Positions 8,033 to 16,083 of a DNA stretch of 64,000 nucleotides are shown here, in pieces. This DNA comes from Bacillota bacterium (GTDB lineage: Bacteria > Bacillota > Sulfobacillia > JAIMAT01), in contig JASBVM010000051.1 of assembly GCA_029961055.1 (NCBI GenBank), positions 1 to 64,000 of the forward strand, given 5' to 3'. The first letter of the stretch is position 1. Each line of letters starts with the position of its first letter. A program made the translations under genes and the position numbers. Under the pieces are notes generated by a model. That model did not search any database. It was not told the origin of the DNA and saw only the letters and a program-made list of their open reading frames with translations.

Positions 8033-9232
8033 GTGGAGCGCCTTGGGCTCCTTCCGTTCCGGCCGGGCGCGGTCCCCCCGCGCGCGCACAGGGCGGCCGC
8101 CCTGGCCGGCGCCTTCCTGCTTTCGGCCGTCTGGGCCCTGCTGCCGGTGATGACGCAGGCCCGCGCGCAGCCCGCCGCCCCGCCGGTCCTGCGGCCGGTC
8201 GGCTCGCTTCGCCTCGCCGGCGCGGCGGACGGGGTCTTCGCCGGCGGCGGGCGGCTCCTCTGGCTGGTGGCCGCGGGTCCCGCAGGGCTGGAGGCGGCGA
8301 GCCGTTCCCCGGCCTCCGGCTGGCGCTGGGCGCCGCGGCTGGTCTGGCCGCCGGCCATGAAGGCCAGCGGCCTCCGCGTCGAGGCGACGACCGCCCTGGT
8401 CGACCGGAGCGGCCGGCTCCACGTCCTCCTGACCACCGCGCCCGCCACGCCCGCGGGCGACGCCCTCGACCTCGCCGCGCGCACCACCTGGTACGCGGAG
8501 CTGGCGGGCGGGCGGTGGCTCGGGCCGGAGCGCGTGGGCGAAGGTCCCTTCCTCTCCCTGGGGCTGCGGCCCGGTACGGGTGGGAAGGCGGAGCCCGTCG
8601 TCACCCTGGCGTCAGGGTTCGACGCGCAGGGCGCGCTCGTCGAGCGGAGTCTCCTCCGCACCGGGGCCGGCTGGCAGCCGGCGGCGGCTCTGCCCGTGGC
8701 CCGTCCGCCGCTGGCCCTGGGTTGGAGCCACCTGTGGGACGCCGCGCCCGTACCCGGCACGCGCGACTGGGTCGAGCTGGTCAGCCGGGAGGGGCAGCGC
8801 TTCCTGGAGGTGGTGAAGGTCGCCCCGGACGGCCGCCCGCTCGCCGATCTGGGGAGGATCCCGCCGCCGGTGGCCACCGATGCGCCGGTCTTCCACCTGC
8901 TGGGCGGGGGACCCCGCTGGTATGTGGTCTACCGGAACACCGTGGGCCGGCTGGTGCCGGGCGATCCGGCGACCTTCCGCTGGAGCGAGGAGCTGCGGAT
9001 CTACGCGGAGCCGTCCCGGCCGGCGGCCGGGCGGCCCTGGCCGGAAGTCGCCGCCTTCGGCACGGATCGGACGCCCCTCGCCGGCCTGCGCCTCGTCGCG
9101 GGCGGAACCCGGGCCGTGACGGCGGCGGCGGACGGACGGCTCTTCCTCCTCTGGCGCCTGGCTCCGGCGACCGGCACCGCGGCGGAGGAGCTCTGGCTGA
9201 CGGAGCTGGCGCCCGCCGGGCCGGGGCGCTAG
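8033..9232 (+). CDS. Secreted protein of unknown function
   Basis: I do not recognise this 399-residue protein. Residues 1-45 look like a signal peptide: a basic segment, then a hydrophobic core around LAGAFLLSAVWALLP and a likely cleavage after QARAQ. The rest is rich in short beta-strand-like repeats with Trp and Gly (GRLLWLVAAG, GRLHVLLTTA, DGRLFLLWRL), which suggests a beta-propeller-like fold. This is only an inference from the pattern. GTG at 8033 with GAGG nearby is the chosen start. It is the last gene before the ribose operon promoter region. Confidence 0.65.
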   Translation: MERLGLLPFRPGAVPPRAHRAAALAGAFLLSAVWALLPVMTQARAQPAAPPVLRPVGSLRLAGAADGVFAGGGRLLWLVAAGPAGLEAASRSPASGWRWAPRLVWPPAMKASGLRVEATTALVDRSGRLHVLLTTAPATPAGDALDLAARTTWYAELAGGRWLGPERVGEGPFLSLGLRPGTGGKAEPVVTLASGFDAQGALVERSLLRTGAGWQPAAALPVARPPLALGWSHLWDAAPVPGTRDWVELVSREGQRFLEVVKVAPDGRPLADLGRIPPPVATDAPVFHLLGGGPRWYVVYRNTVGRLVPGDPATFRWSEELRIYAEPSRPAAGRPWPEVAAFGTDRTPLAGLRLVAGGTRAVTAAADGRLFLLWRLAPATGTAAEELWLTELAPAGPGR

Positions 9233-9485
9233 CGGGGGCTCGCCGCCCGGGTCCGATGACGGCCGCGCTTGCTCCCGGGTCACGTTCCGCAACGTCTCCG
9301 CTCGTTCCGACGGGACGACCCGCTGGCCGAACCCGAGACCGCGACCCCCTCGCAAACTTGGAGGAAGCTTCTCCGACCCCGCTTCCCCGGGCACCGCCCC
9401 CCCTCCGGCTCCGTCTCCCCGGATTGCCTTCACCTCCCGGGAAGGGATTTCTCCCTGGCCGTCGAAATGGGTCTTCGTACAGCGG

Positions 9486-9521
9486 TGAAACCGGTTTCAG
9501 TATTCATGAAACGTGTTTCAT
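9486..9521 (+). promoter_or_regulatory. Tandem LacI-family operators before the ribose operon
   Basis: TGAAACCGGTTTCA at 9486-9499 is a perfect palindrome and also fits the CcpA cre consensus. TGAAACGTGTTTCA at 9507-9520 is the same sequence with two centre bases changed; its flanks extend it to ATGAAACGTGTTTCAT at 9506-9521. The centres are 21 bp apart, two helical turns, so both face the same side of the DNA. The adjoining gene encodes a LacI-family regulator, so autoregulation of the operon is likely. The second site overlaps the regulator's first ATG. Confidence 0.85.
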
Positions 9522-10554
9522 GTTCCCTCCGGCGGAGGGCAAGGGGGCGTCGGATCTGGCCACGATCCGCGAGGTGGCGCGGATGGCGGGCGTCAGCCCG
9601 GCGACGGTCTCCAGGGTGCTCAACGGCCAGGCACCGGTGCGCGAGTCGACGCGCCGCCGCGTCCTCGAAGCCGTGGAGGCGCTGGGCTTCACGCCCAACG
9701 GCCTGGCGCGGGGGCTGGCCAAGGGGGTGACGCGGACCATCGGCCTGGTCCTCCCTGACATCGCCAACCCCTACTTCCCCGCCCTCGCCCGCGGCGTCGA
9801 GGACGCGGCGCGGGCGGCCGGCTTCGCCGTCATCCTGGGCAACAGCGACAACGACCCCGCCCAGGAAGCGGCGCACGTCGCGGTCATGCGCGAGCGCCTG
9901 GTGGACGGGCTGATCATCGCCTCCAGCGGCCAGCCCGAGCGCCTGCCGGCGGTGGTCGGCGACGTGCCGACCGTCCTCATCGACCGCCGCGTGGACGGCT
10001 GGCCGGCCGACTCGGTCTCCACCGACAACCGCCTGGGGGGGCGGCTGGCGGTCGCCCACCTGCTCTCCCGGGGGCGGCGGCGGATCGCCCATCTGGGCGG
10101 GCCCGAAGGCGTCACCTCCGCCGGCGACCGCGCCCTGGGCTTCTCCGACGCCCTGCGCGAGGCGGGTCTCGAGCCCGACCCCAAACTGGTCAGCCGGGGC
10201 CCCTTCGCCTTCGAGAGCGGCTACGAGCGGACGCGCGCGCTCCTGGCGTCCGGAGTCGACTTCGACGCCATCTTCGCCGCCAACGACCTGCTGGCCGTGG
10301 GCGCCATCCAGGCCTGCCAGGACGAGGGGCTGGACGTCCCGCAGCAGGTGGCGGTGGTCGGCTTCGACGACATCCTGCTGGCGCGGCTGGTCCGGCCGCG
10401 CCTGACCACGGTCCTCCAGCCCGCCTACCGCGCCGGCACCCTCGCCTGGGAGCGGCTGGCCGCCCGGATCGCCGCCCGCGCGGCCGGCCGGGCGCCGGCC
10501 GAACCGCTGGACGTGCAGCTGACGCCGCGGCTGGTGGTGCGCGAGTCGGCGTGA
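9520..10554 (+). CDS. rbsR: LacI-family transcriptional regulator of the ribose operon
   Basis: This is a DNA-binding repressor with a sugar-binding effector domain. The helix-turn-helix is [20 protein letters not shown] and the hinge [20 protein letters not shown]. The periplasmic-binding-like domain runs from about residue 70 to 330 and includes [20 protein letters not shown] and [20 protein letters not shown]. The start is uncertain: ATG 9520 lies inside an operator and lacks a ribosome site, while typical family members begin near the CTG at 9556, which follows GGAGGGCAAGGGGG. Being first in the rbs cluster and next to two palindromes, it most likely represses the operon and responds to ribose. 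Confidence 0.93.
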   Translation: MFPPAEGKGASDLATIREVARMAGVSPATVSRVLNGQAPVRESTRRRVLEAVEALGFTPNGLARGLAKGVTRTIGLVLPDIANPYFPALARGVEDAARAAGFAVILGNSDNDPAQEAAHVAVMRERLVDGLIIASSGQPERLPAVVGDVPTVLIDRRVDGWPADSVSTDNRLGGRLAVAHLLSRGRRRIAHLGGPEGVTSAGDRALGFSDALREAGLEPDPKLVSRGPFAFESGYERTRALLASGVDFDAIFAANDLLAVGAIQACQDEGLDVPQQVAVVGFDDILLARLVRPRLTTVLQPAYRAGTLAWERLAARIAARAAGRAPAEPLDVQLTPRLVVRESA

Positions 10555-10609
10555 GGACCCGATCGGCCTGCGCTCGGTGGACGCGAAGACAGGGGAGCAG
10601 AGCGGGGGG

Positions 10610-11590
10610 ATGGCGGAAGTGGCACGGATCGTGGTCGTCGGCAGCCTGAACATGGACCTGGTGGTCCAGGTGCCCCGCTGGCCCGGCCCGGGCGAGACCG
10701 CGCTGGGGGAGCGCTTCCTCCAGGTGCCCGGCGGCAAGGGCGCCAACCAGGCGGCCGCGGCGGCGGCGCTGGGCGGGGAGGTGGCCATGGTCGGGCGCGT
10801 CGGCCGGGACGCCTTCGGGGCCGCGCTCCTGGAGAACCTCCGCCGTTTCGGCGTCGACGTGAGCGGCGTGGTCGCCGACGCCGAGGCACCTACCGGGCTG
10901 GCCGTCATCGGCGTCGAGCAGGGCGGCGAGAACCGGATCGTCGTCATCCCCGGCGCCAACGGCCGGCTGGGCGTGGAGGACCTCGAGGCCTCGGCCGCGG
11001 CGGGCCTCTGGGAGGAGGCCCGGGTCCTGCTCCTGCAGTGCGAGGTCCCGGCCGAGACCATCGTCGCCGCGGCGCGCCTGGGCCGTCGCCACGGCCTCAC
11101 GGTCCTCCTCGACCCGGCGCCGCCGATCCCGCTTCCCGAGGAGGTCTGGCGCTACGTCGACGCCTGCCTGCCCAACCGGCTGGAGGCGGGCGCGCTGACC
11201 GGCCGGCCGGTGGCCGACCTGACCTCGGCGCGTCTGGCCGGCGCCGACCTGCTCGCCCGCGGCCTGCGCTGGGTGGTGGTCAAGCTGGGCGCGCAGGGCG
11301 TGCTGGTGGGCGAAGGAAGCGACTTCCTGCACATCGAGGGGCTGAGGGTGCCGGCGGTGGACACCACCGCCGCCGGCGACGTCTTCGCCGGAGCCCTGGC
11401 GGTGGGCCTGACCGAGGGGCTGGCCTTCACCGCCGCGGCCAGCTTCGCCAACCGGGCGGCCGCCCTCTCCACCACCCGGCCCGGCGCCCAGAGCTCCATC
11501 CCGGCGCGCTCGCAGGTCGACGCCCTCCTCCAGCCGCCGGCCGCGAACTCGACCTCTCCCGACAACGCCCGAAACGAGGTGGACCGATGA
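10610..11590 (+). CDS. rbsK: Ribokinase
   Basis: Ribokinase phosphorylates D-ribose to ribose-5-phosphate with ATP in the cytoplasm. The 326-residue product is a PfkB-family enzyme. GSLNMDLVVQVPRWPGPGET is at residues 11-30, the sugar-binding loop GGKGANQA at 41-48, and the C-terminal signature DTTAAGDVFAGALA contains the catalytic Asp and anion hole. ATG 10610 was preferred over the upstream GTG because a G-rich ribosome site precedes it and residues then match the family. It overlaps rbsD by ATGA, so the two are translationally coupled. Confidence 0.96.
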   Translation: MAEVARIVVVGSLNMDLVVQVPRWPGPGETALGERFLQVPGGKGANQAAAAAALGGEVAMVGRVGRDAFGAALLENLRRFGVDVSGVVADAEAPTGLAVIGVEQGGENRIVVIPGANGRLGVEDLEASAAAGLWEEARVLLLQCEVPAETIVAAARLGRRHGLTVLLDPAPPIPLPEEVWRYVDACLPNRLEAGALTGRPVADLTSARLAGADLLARGLRWVVVKLGAQGVLVGEGSDFLHIEGLRVPAVDTTAAGDVFAGALAVGLTEGLAFTAAASFANRAAALSTTRPGAQSSIPARSQVDALLQPPAANSTSPDNARNEVDR

Positions 11591-12006
11591 GACGCGACGG
11601 CCTGCTGCACGCCGAGCTGCTCGGCCTGCTGGCGGCGCTCGGCCATGGCCAGACGATCGTGGTGGCGGACGCCGGCCTGCCCGTTCCGCCCGGCGTCCGG
11701 CGCATCGACCTGGCGGTGACGCCGGGCTTGCCCGGCTTCCTCCCGGTGCTGGAGGCGGTGACCGGCGCCATGGTGGTCGAGGGTGCCACGGTGGCCGAGG
11801 AGTTGGCCAGGGGAAACGCCTCCCTGCTGGAGTCGGTGCGCCGGCTCCTCGGTCCGGGCGTCCGGGTCGAGGCGGTCCCGCACGAGGAGCTGAAGCGCCT
11901 GAGCGGCCTGGCGGCGGCGGTGGTCCGGACCGGCGAGTTCACGCCGTACGCCAACGTCCTCCTCCGCGCCGGCGTCGCCTTCGGGCCGGCCTCGGGCGGG
12001 AGGTGA
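11587..12006 (+). CDS. rbsD: D-ribose pyranase
   Basis: RbsD interconverts pyranose and furanose forms of ribose so that ribokinase can use imported sugar. The 139-residue product fits the family length. It keeps the catalytic His at residue 20 in GHGQTIVVADAGLP and the C-terminal TGEFTPYANVLLRAGVAF, which forms the active site between subunits. The ATG overlaps the rbsK stop. It is placed between kinase and transporter, as in other ribose operons. Confidence 0.96.
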   Translation: MRRDGLLHAELLGLLAALGHGQTIVVADAGLPVPPGVRRIDLAVTPGLPGFLPVLEAVTGAMVVEGATVAEELARGNASLLESVRRLLGPGVRVEAVPHEELKRLSGLAAAVVRTGEFTPYANVLLRAGVAFGPASGGR

Positions 12007-12014
12007 GGACTTCC

Positions 12015-13505
12015 ATGGGCGCCGCCCTTCTCCAGGTGCGCGGCCTGCGCAAGGGCTTCCCCGGCGTCCAGGCGCTGGGGGGTGTCGACCTGGACGTCGC
12101 GGCCGGCACCGTCCACGGCCTGGTGGGCGAGAACGGCGCCGGCAAATCGACGCTCCTCAAGGTGCTGGCGGGCGTCCTCCGGCCCGACGCGGGGGAGGCC
12201 CGCTTCGACGGCCGGCCCCTCCCCTTCGGCTCGCCGCGGGCCTGCCAGGCGCTGGGCATCCGCGTCATCCACCAGGAGTTCAGCCTCGTGCCAGGGCTGA
12301 GCGTGGCCGAGAACATCCTCCTCGACCACCTGCCCGCGCGCGGTCTCCGCCTCGACGGCCGCCGGCTCCGCCAGGAAGCCCTGGCGACGCTGGACCGGCT
12401 GGGCGTCGACCTGCCGCTGGATCAGCCCGTCCGCCGCCTGAGCGTCGCCCAGCAGCAGCTGGTCGAGATCGCCAAGGCGCTCTCCGCTCGCGCCCGCCTG
12501 CTGGTGATGGACGAGCCGACCGCCGCCCTGAGCGAGCGGGAGATCGAGGCGCTCTTCGCCATCGTCCGCCGGCTGCAGGGCGAAGGCGTCGCCATCCTCT
12601 TCGTCTCCCACCGGCTGGAGGAGGTCCTCGCCCTCGCGGACCCCGTCACGGTGATGCGCGACGGGCGCGTCGTGGCCACGCTCCCCCGGGACGAGGCGAG
12701 CCAGGAGCGGCTGATCGGGCTGATGGTCGGCCGCGAGCTCGGCGAGCTCTTCCCCGAGGGGCGCCGCCGGCCCGGCCCGGTCGTCCTGGAAGCCGAGGGC
12801 CTGGAGAGCCGCGGCCGCTTCGCCGGCGTCGACCTCCGGCTCCACCGCGGCGAGGTGCTGGCCCTGGCCGGGCTGGTCGGCTCCGGCCGGAGCAGCGTCG
12901 CCCGGGCGCTCTTCGGGCTGGTGCCGCTGACGGGCGGCCGCCTCCGGGTCGACGGGCGCGAGGTGCACATCGGCTCGCCGCGGGAGGCGATGCGCCTCGG
13001 CATCGCCTACGTGCCCGAGGACCGCCACCTGGAGGGCCTCGTCCTCCCCCGCTCCATCCGCGAGAACGTCTCCCACGCCAGCCTGGCGGTCCGCGGGCGC
13101 TGGGGCCGGGTCGACGCCCGGCGCGAACGGGCGGCGGCCGAGGAGGCCGTCCGCGAGCTGGCCATCCGGGCGCCGTCGGTCGAGGCGCGCGTCGAGGGGC
13201 TCTCCGGCGGCAACCAGCAGAAGGTCGTGCTCGCCAAGTGGCTTGGCATCGAGCCCCGCGTCCTCCTCCTGGACGAGCCGACGCGCGGTATCGACGTCGG
13301 GGCCAAGCACGAGATCTACCGGCTGATCGACCGCCTGGCGTCGCAGGGGGTGGCCATCCTCCTCATCTCCTCCGAGCTTCCGGAGCTGCTGGGGCTCGCC
13401 GACCGCCTCCTGGTCCTGCGCGAGGGCCGCCCGGCCGGCCTCCTCCCGCGCGAGGAAGCGACCCCCGAGCGGGTGCTGCAGCTGGCGATGGGGGGTGCAG
13501 CCTGA
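12015..13505 (+). CDS. rbsA: Ribose ABC transporter, duplicated ATP-binding protein
   Basis: This 496-residue ATPase drives ribose import. It has two ABC domains. The first has Walker A GENGAGKST (about residues 37-45) and a changed signature LSVAQQQ. The second has the typical degenerate Walker A GLVGSGRSSVARALFG and an intact signature LSGGNQQKV, followed by LLLDEPTRGIDVGAKHEIY. This asymmetry is normal for RbsA/MglA proteins. ATG 12015 follows GAGGTGAGGA; a GTG at 12003 overlapping the rbsD stop is the alternative. The stop overlaps the rbsC start (TGATG). Confidence 0.96.
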   Translation: MGAALLQVRGLRKGFPGVQALGGVDLDVAAGTVHGLVGENGAGKSTLLKVLAGVLRPDAGEARFDGRPLPFGSPRACQALGIRVIHQEFSLVPGLSVAENILLDHLPARGLRLDGRRLRQEALATLDRLGVDLPLDQPVRRLSVAQQQLVEIAKALSARARLLVMDEPTAALSEREIEALFAIVRRLQGEGVAILFVSHRLEEVLALADPVTVMRDGRVVATLPRDEASQERLIGLMVGRELGELFPEGRRRPGPVVLEAEGLESRGRFAGVDLRLHRGEVLALAGLVGSGRSSVARALFGLVPLTGGRLRVDGREVHIGSPREAMRLGIAYVPEDRHLEGLVLPRSIRENVSHASLAVRGRWGRVDARRERAAAEEAVRELAIRAPSVEARVEGLSGGNQQKVVLAKWLGIEPRVLLLDEPTRGIDVGAKHEIYRLIDRLASQGVAILLISSELPELLGLADRLLVLREGRPAGLLPREEATPERVLQLAMGGAA

Positions 13506-14467
13506 TGCGGGCATGGCGCGAGCGTCTGACGGTGACGGACTACGGGCTGGTGGTCGGCTTCCTGCTGCTCTGCGCCTTCCTCGCCGTCCTCTCGCCCTCC
13601 TTCCTGAGCGCGACCAACCTGCTCAACGTGGCGCGCCAGGTGGCGGTCAACGCGCTCCTGGCCGCGGGCCAGACCTTCGTCATCCTGACCGCCGGCATCG
13701 ACCTCTCGGTCGGCTCGGCGCTCGCCCTCTCCGGCGCGGTCGCGGCGGGCACCATGGTCCAGCACGGCATGGCGGCCGGCATCCTGGCGGGGCTGCTGAC
13801 GGGCCTCCTGGTGGGGGCCTTCAACGGCCTGGTCGTCACGCGGCTGGGCATCCCCGACTTCATCGTCACGCTGGCCATGCTGAGCGCGGCGCGCGGGCTG
13901 ACGCTCATCTACACCAACGGCCTCCCGATCGGCAACCTGCCCCCCGCCTTCCTCACCATCGGCGGGGGCTACCTCGGGCCGATCCCCATCCCCGTCCTGC
14001 TGATGCTGCTGGTCTACCTGGTGGCCTACCTGGTCCTTCGCACCACCGCCTTCGGCCGGTACGTCTACGCCGTCGGCGGCAACCGGAAGGCGGCCGCCTA
14101 CGCGGGCATCCCGGTCCGGCGCGTGCGCCTGGCCGCCTATCTGATCTCCGGCTTCCTCGCCGCCGTGGCGGGCATCGTGCTGACCAGCCGCCTGGCCACC
14201 GCCGACCCGCAGGCGGGGACCGGCTACGAGCTGGACTCCATCGCGGCCGTCGTCCTGGGCGGCACGAGCCTCTTCGGCGGGGAGGGACAGGTACTCAAGA
14301 CGCTGCTGGGCGCCCTCATCCTCGGCGTCCTCGGCAACGGCATGAATCTCCTCAACGTCTCGCCGTTCTACCAGGAGGTGGTGAAAGGCATCGTCATCCT
14401 GCTGGCGGTGGCACTGGGCAATCTGAAGGAACTGCGTCGGCTGCTCTCCAGCGGGGAGGCGGGCTGA
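13505..14467 (+). CDS. rbsC: Ribose ABC transporter permease
   Basis: The 320-residue integral membrane protein has about ten hydrophobic segments and belongs to the BPD_transp_2 family. Recognisable stretches are ILTAGIDLSVGSALALSGAV near residue 60, RTTAFGRYVYAVGGNRKAAA with the ATPase-contact loop, and GYELDSIAAVVLGGTSLFGG. It should form a homodimer that works with RbsA and the binding protein RbsB. The ATG at 13505 shares a base with the rbsA stop. Confidence 0.95.
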   Translation: MRAWRERLTVTDYGLVVGFLLLCAFLAVLSPSFLSATNLLNVARQVAVNALLAAGQTFVILTAGIDLSVGSALALSGAVAAGTMVQHGMAAGILAGLLTGLLVGAFNGLVVTRLGIPDFIVTLAMLSAARGLTLIYTNGLPIGNLPPAFLTIGGGYLGPIPIPVLLMLLVYLVAYLVLRTTAFGRYVYAVGGNRKAAAYAGIPVRRVRLAAYLISGFLAAVAGIVLTSRLATADPQAGTGYELDSIAAVVLGGTSLFGGEGQVLKTLLGALILGVLGNGMNLLNVSPFYQEVVKGIVILLAVALGNLKELRRLLSSGEAG

Positions 14468-14522
14468 CCCGTCGACATCGGGCCGGCGCGCTCCCGCCAG
14501 ACGACCTCGAGGAGGAATGGCC

Positions 14523-15512
14523 ATGCGACGGAATCGAACGGGCATCTGGGTCGCTCTCCTGCTTGCCGGCACGCTCGCGCTCGCCGCCTGCGGCGGCGGC
14601 CAGGCGCCCGCCAACCAGCAGGGCTCGTCCAGCTCCAGCAACGCCGGCGGCTCCGGCTCGTCCGGCACGAAGGCGAAGGTGACCATCGCGCTGGCCGTCT
14701 CGACGCTGAACAACCCGTACTTCGTCACGCTCCGGGACGGCGCGCAGAAGGAGGCCGACACCCGGGGCGCCCAGCTGATCGTCTACGACGCCCAGAACGA
14801 CCTGGCGAAGCAGACCAGCCAGATCGAGGACGCGATCACCAAGAAGGTCGATGCCCTCATCGTCAACCCGGTCGACTCCTCCGGCATCGTCCCGGCGGTG
14901 GAGGAGGCCAACAAGGCGGGCGTCCCGGTGATCGCGGTCGACCGCGGGGTGGCCGGCGGCAAGCTCGCCGCCTTCATCGCCTCGGACAACGTGGAGGCCG
15001 GCAAGCTGGCCAGCGAGGCGCTCTTCAAGGCGCTGGGCGGCAAGGGGAAGGTGGCCCTGCTGATGGGCGTGCCGGGCGCCTCGGCGACCAACGACCGGAC
15101 GCGCGGCTTCGAGCAGGCGCTCGGCCAGTACGGCGGCATCCAGGTGGTGGCGCGGCAGACGGCCAACTTCGACCGTGCCCAGGGGCTCTCGGTGATGGAG
15201 AACCTCCTCCAGGCGCATCCCGACCTGAACGGCGTCTTCGCCGAGAACGACGAGATGGCGCTCGGCGCCATCCAGGCGCTCAAGTCCGCCGGCAAGAACG
15301 GCAAGGTCCTGGTGACCGCCATCGACGGCACCCCGGACGGCGTGGCCGCGGTCAAGGCGGGCGACCTCCTGGTGACCGTCGCCCAGCAGCCGAGCTGGAT
15401 GGGCTCCAAGGCCGTCGAGTACGCGGTCGACCTGAAGGCGGGCCGGAGCGTCCCCTCGGGCTTCACGCCGGCGCCGCTGACGGTGATCGACAAGGCGCAC
15501 GCCGGTCAGTAA
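14523..15512 (+). CDS. rbsB: Ribose ABC transporter substrate-binding lipoprotein
   Basis: This is the extracellular ribose receptor of the RbsABC system. The lipobox is LAAC at about residues 19-22, followed by a Ser/Gly/Gln-rich tether (to about residue 50), then a periplasmic-binding-protein fold: ALAVSTLNNPYFVTLRDGAQ, then ALIVNPVDSSGIVPAVEEAN and FAENDEMALGAIQALKSAGK. I chose ATG 14523 because GAGGAGG at 14509-14515 lies 7 bases upstream; ATG 14517 is too close to it. It is the last gene of the operon, followed by a hairpin terminator. Confidence 0.95.
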   Translation: MRRNRTGIWVALLLAGTLALAACGGGQAPANQQGSSSSSNAGGSGSSGTKAKVTIALAVSTLNNPYFVTLRDGAQKEADTRGAQLIVYDAQNDLAKQTSQIEDAITKKVDALIVNPVDSSGIVPAVEEANKAGVPVIAVDRGVAGGKLAAFIASDNVEAGKLASEALFKALGGKGKVALLMGVPGASATNDRTRGFEQALGQYGGIQVVARQTANFDRAQGLSVMENLLQAHPDLNGVFAENDEMALGAIQALKSAGKNGKVLVTAIDGTPDGVAAVKAGDLLVTVAQQPSWMGSKAVEYAVDLKAGRSVPSGFTPAPLTVIDKAHAGQ

Positions 15513-15522
15513 CGCCCGCAAC

Positions 15523-15555
15523 CCCTGCCGGGTGCCGGTACGGCGCCCGGCAGGG
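15523..15555 (+). terminator. Hairpin after rbsB
   Basis: CCCTGCCGGG (15523-15532) pairs perfectly with CCCGGCAGGG (15546-15555). The stem continues inward with a bulge around a short loop. No T-run follows, but it lies 11 bases after the last gene of the ribose operon and before the riboswitch leader. Confidence 0.65.
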
Positions 15556-15678
15556 CCGCGTGCGGAGGACCGGTCTCAGGGATACCGGAGGCGGGCATCT
15601 CCCGGCGGGCAGGATCTCCGCGCCCCTCATGGAAAGCTAGCACGTCCGGGGAGGTCGGCTCCCCGGCAGGAATCCCGT

Positions 15679-15878
15679 GGCAGGTGCCCGGCCCGGCCCG
15701 CAGGGGTCGTCCGCCGGGAGAATAGGGAAGTCCGGTGAGCCCGGTACCGCCTGCGGCGGTCCGGGCGATTCCGGCGCGGTCCCGCCACTGTGACCGGGAG
15801 CCGGGACGGAAGCCACTGTCGCGCAGCCGACGGGAAGGCGTCCACGGCGACGAACGGAAGCCAGGAGACCTGCCTGCC
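15679..15878 (+). ncRNA. Cobalamin (adenosylcobalamin) riboswitch
   Basis: The leader contains the ordered conserved blocks of the class. AGGGAAGTCCGGTGAG is at 15724-15739, GCGGTCCCGCCACTGTGA at 15775-15792, GACGGAAGCCACTG near 15805-15818, and the B12 box GGAAGCCAGGAGACCTGCC at about 15856-15874. A P1 helix can form between GGCAGG (15679-15684) and CCTGCC (15873-15878). It lies about 200 bases before btuF on the same strand, so it should reduce btuF expression when cobalamin is plentiful. Confidence 0.93.
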
Positions 15879-15942
15879 GCGTACCGAGTCCGCCTTCGCA
15901 GGAAAGGGGGCTGGTCCGATGCGGTCGTCATCCCTCCCCGAT

Positions 15943-15968
15943 CGACCCGGCGCCTGAGCGCCGGGTCG
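15943..15968 (+). terminator. Probable riboswitch expression-platform terminator
   Basis: CGACCCGGCGC (15943-15953), loop CTGA, and GCGCCGGGTCG (15958-15968) form a perfect 11-bp stem with a tetraloop. A pyrimidine-rich stretch (GTCTCCCGTCTCTTCGCTC) follows. Position between riboswitch and btuF suggests transcription termination as the output. No clear antiterminator pairing was worked out. Confidence 0.6.
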
Positions 15969-16083
15969 GCACGTCTCCCGTCTCTTCGCTCGCACCTGCG
16001 GCCCTGTTCGACTTCGACCGCCGGCCGGGGCGCCGCCGAAGCACCCCGGCCATGGCAGGACCAGGAAGGGAAGTGACCCATCC

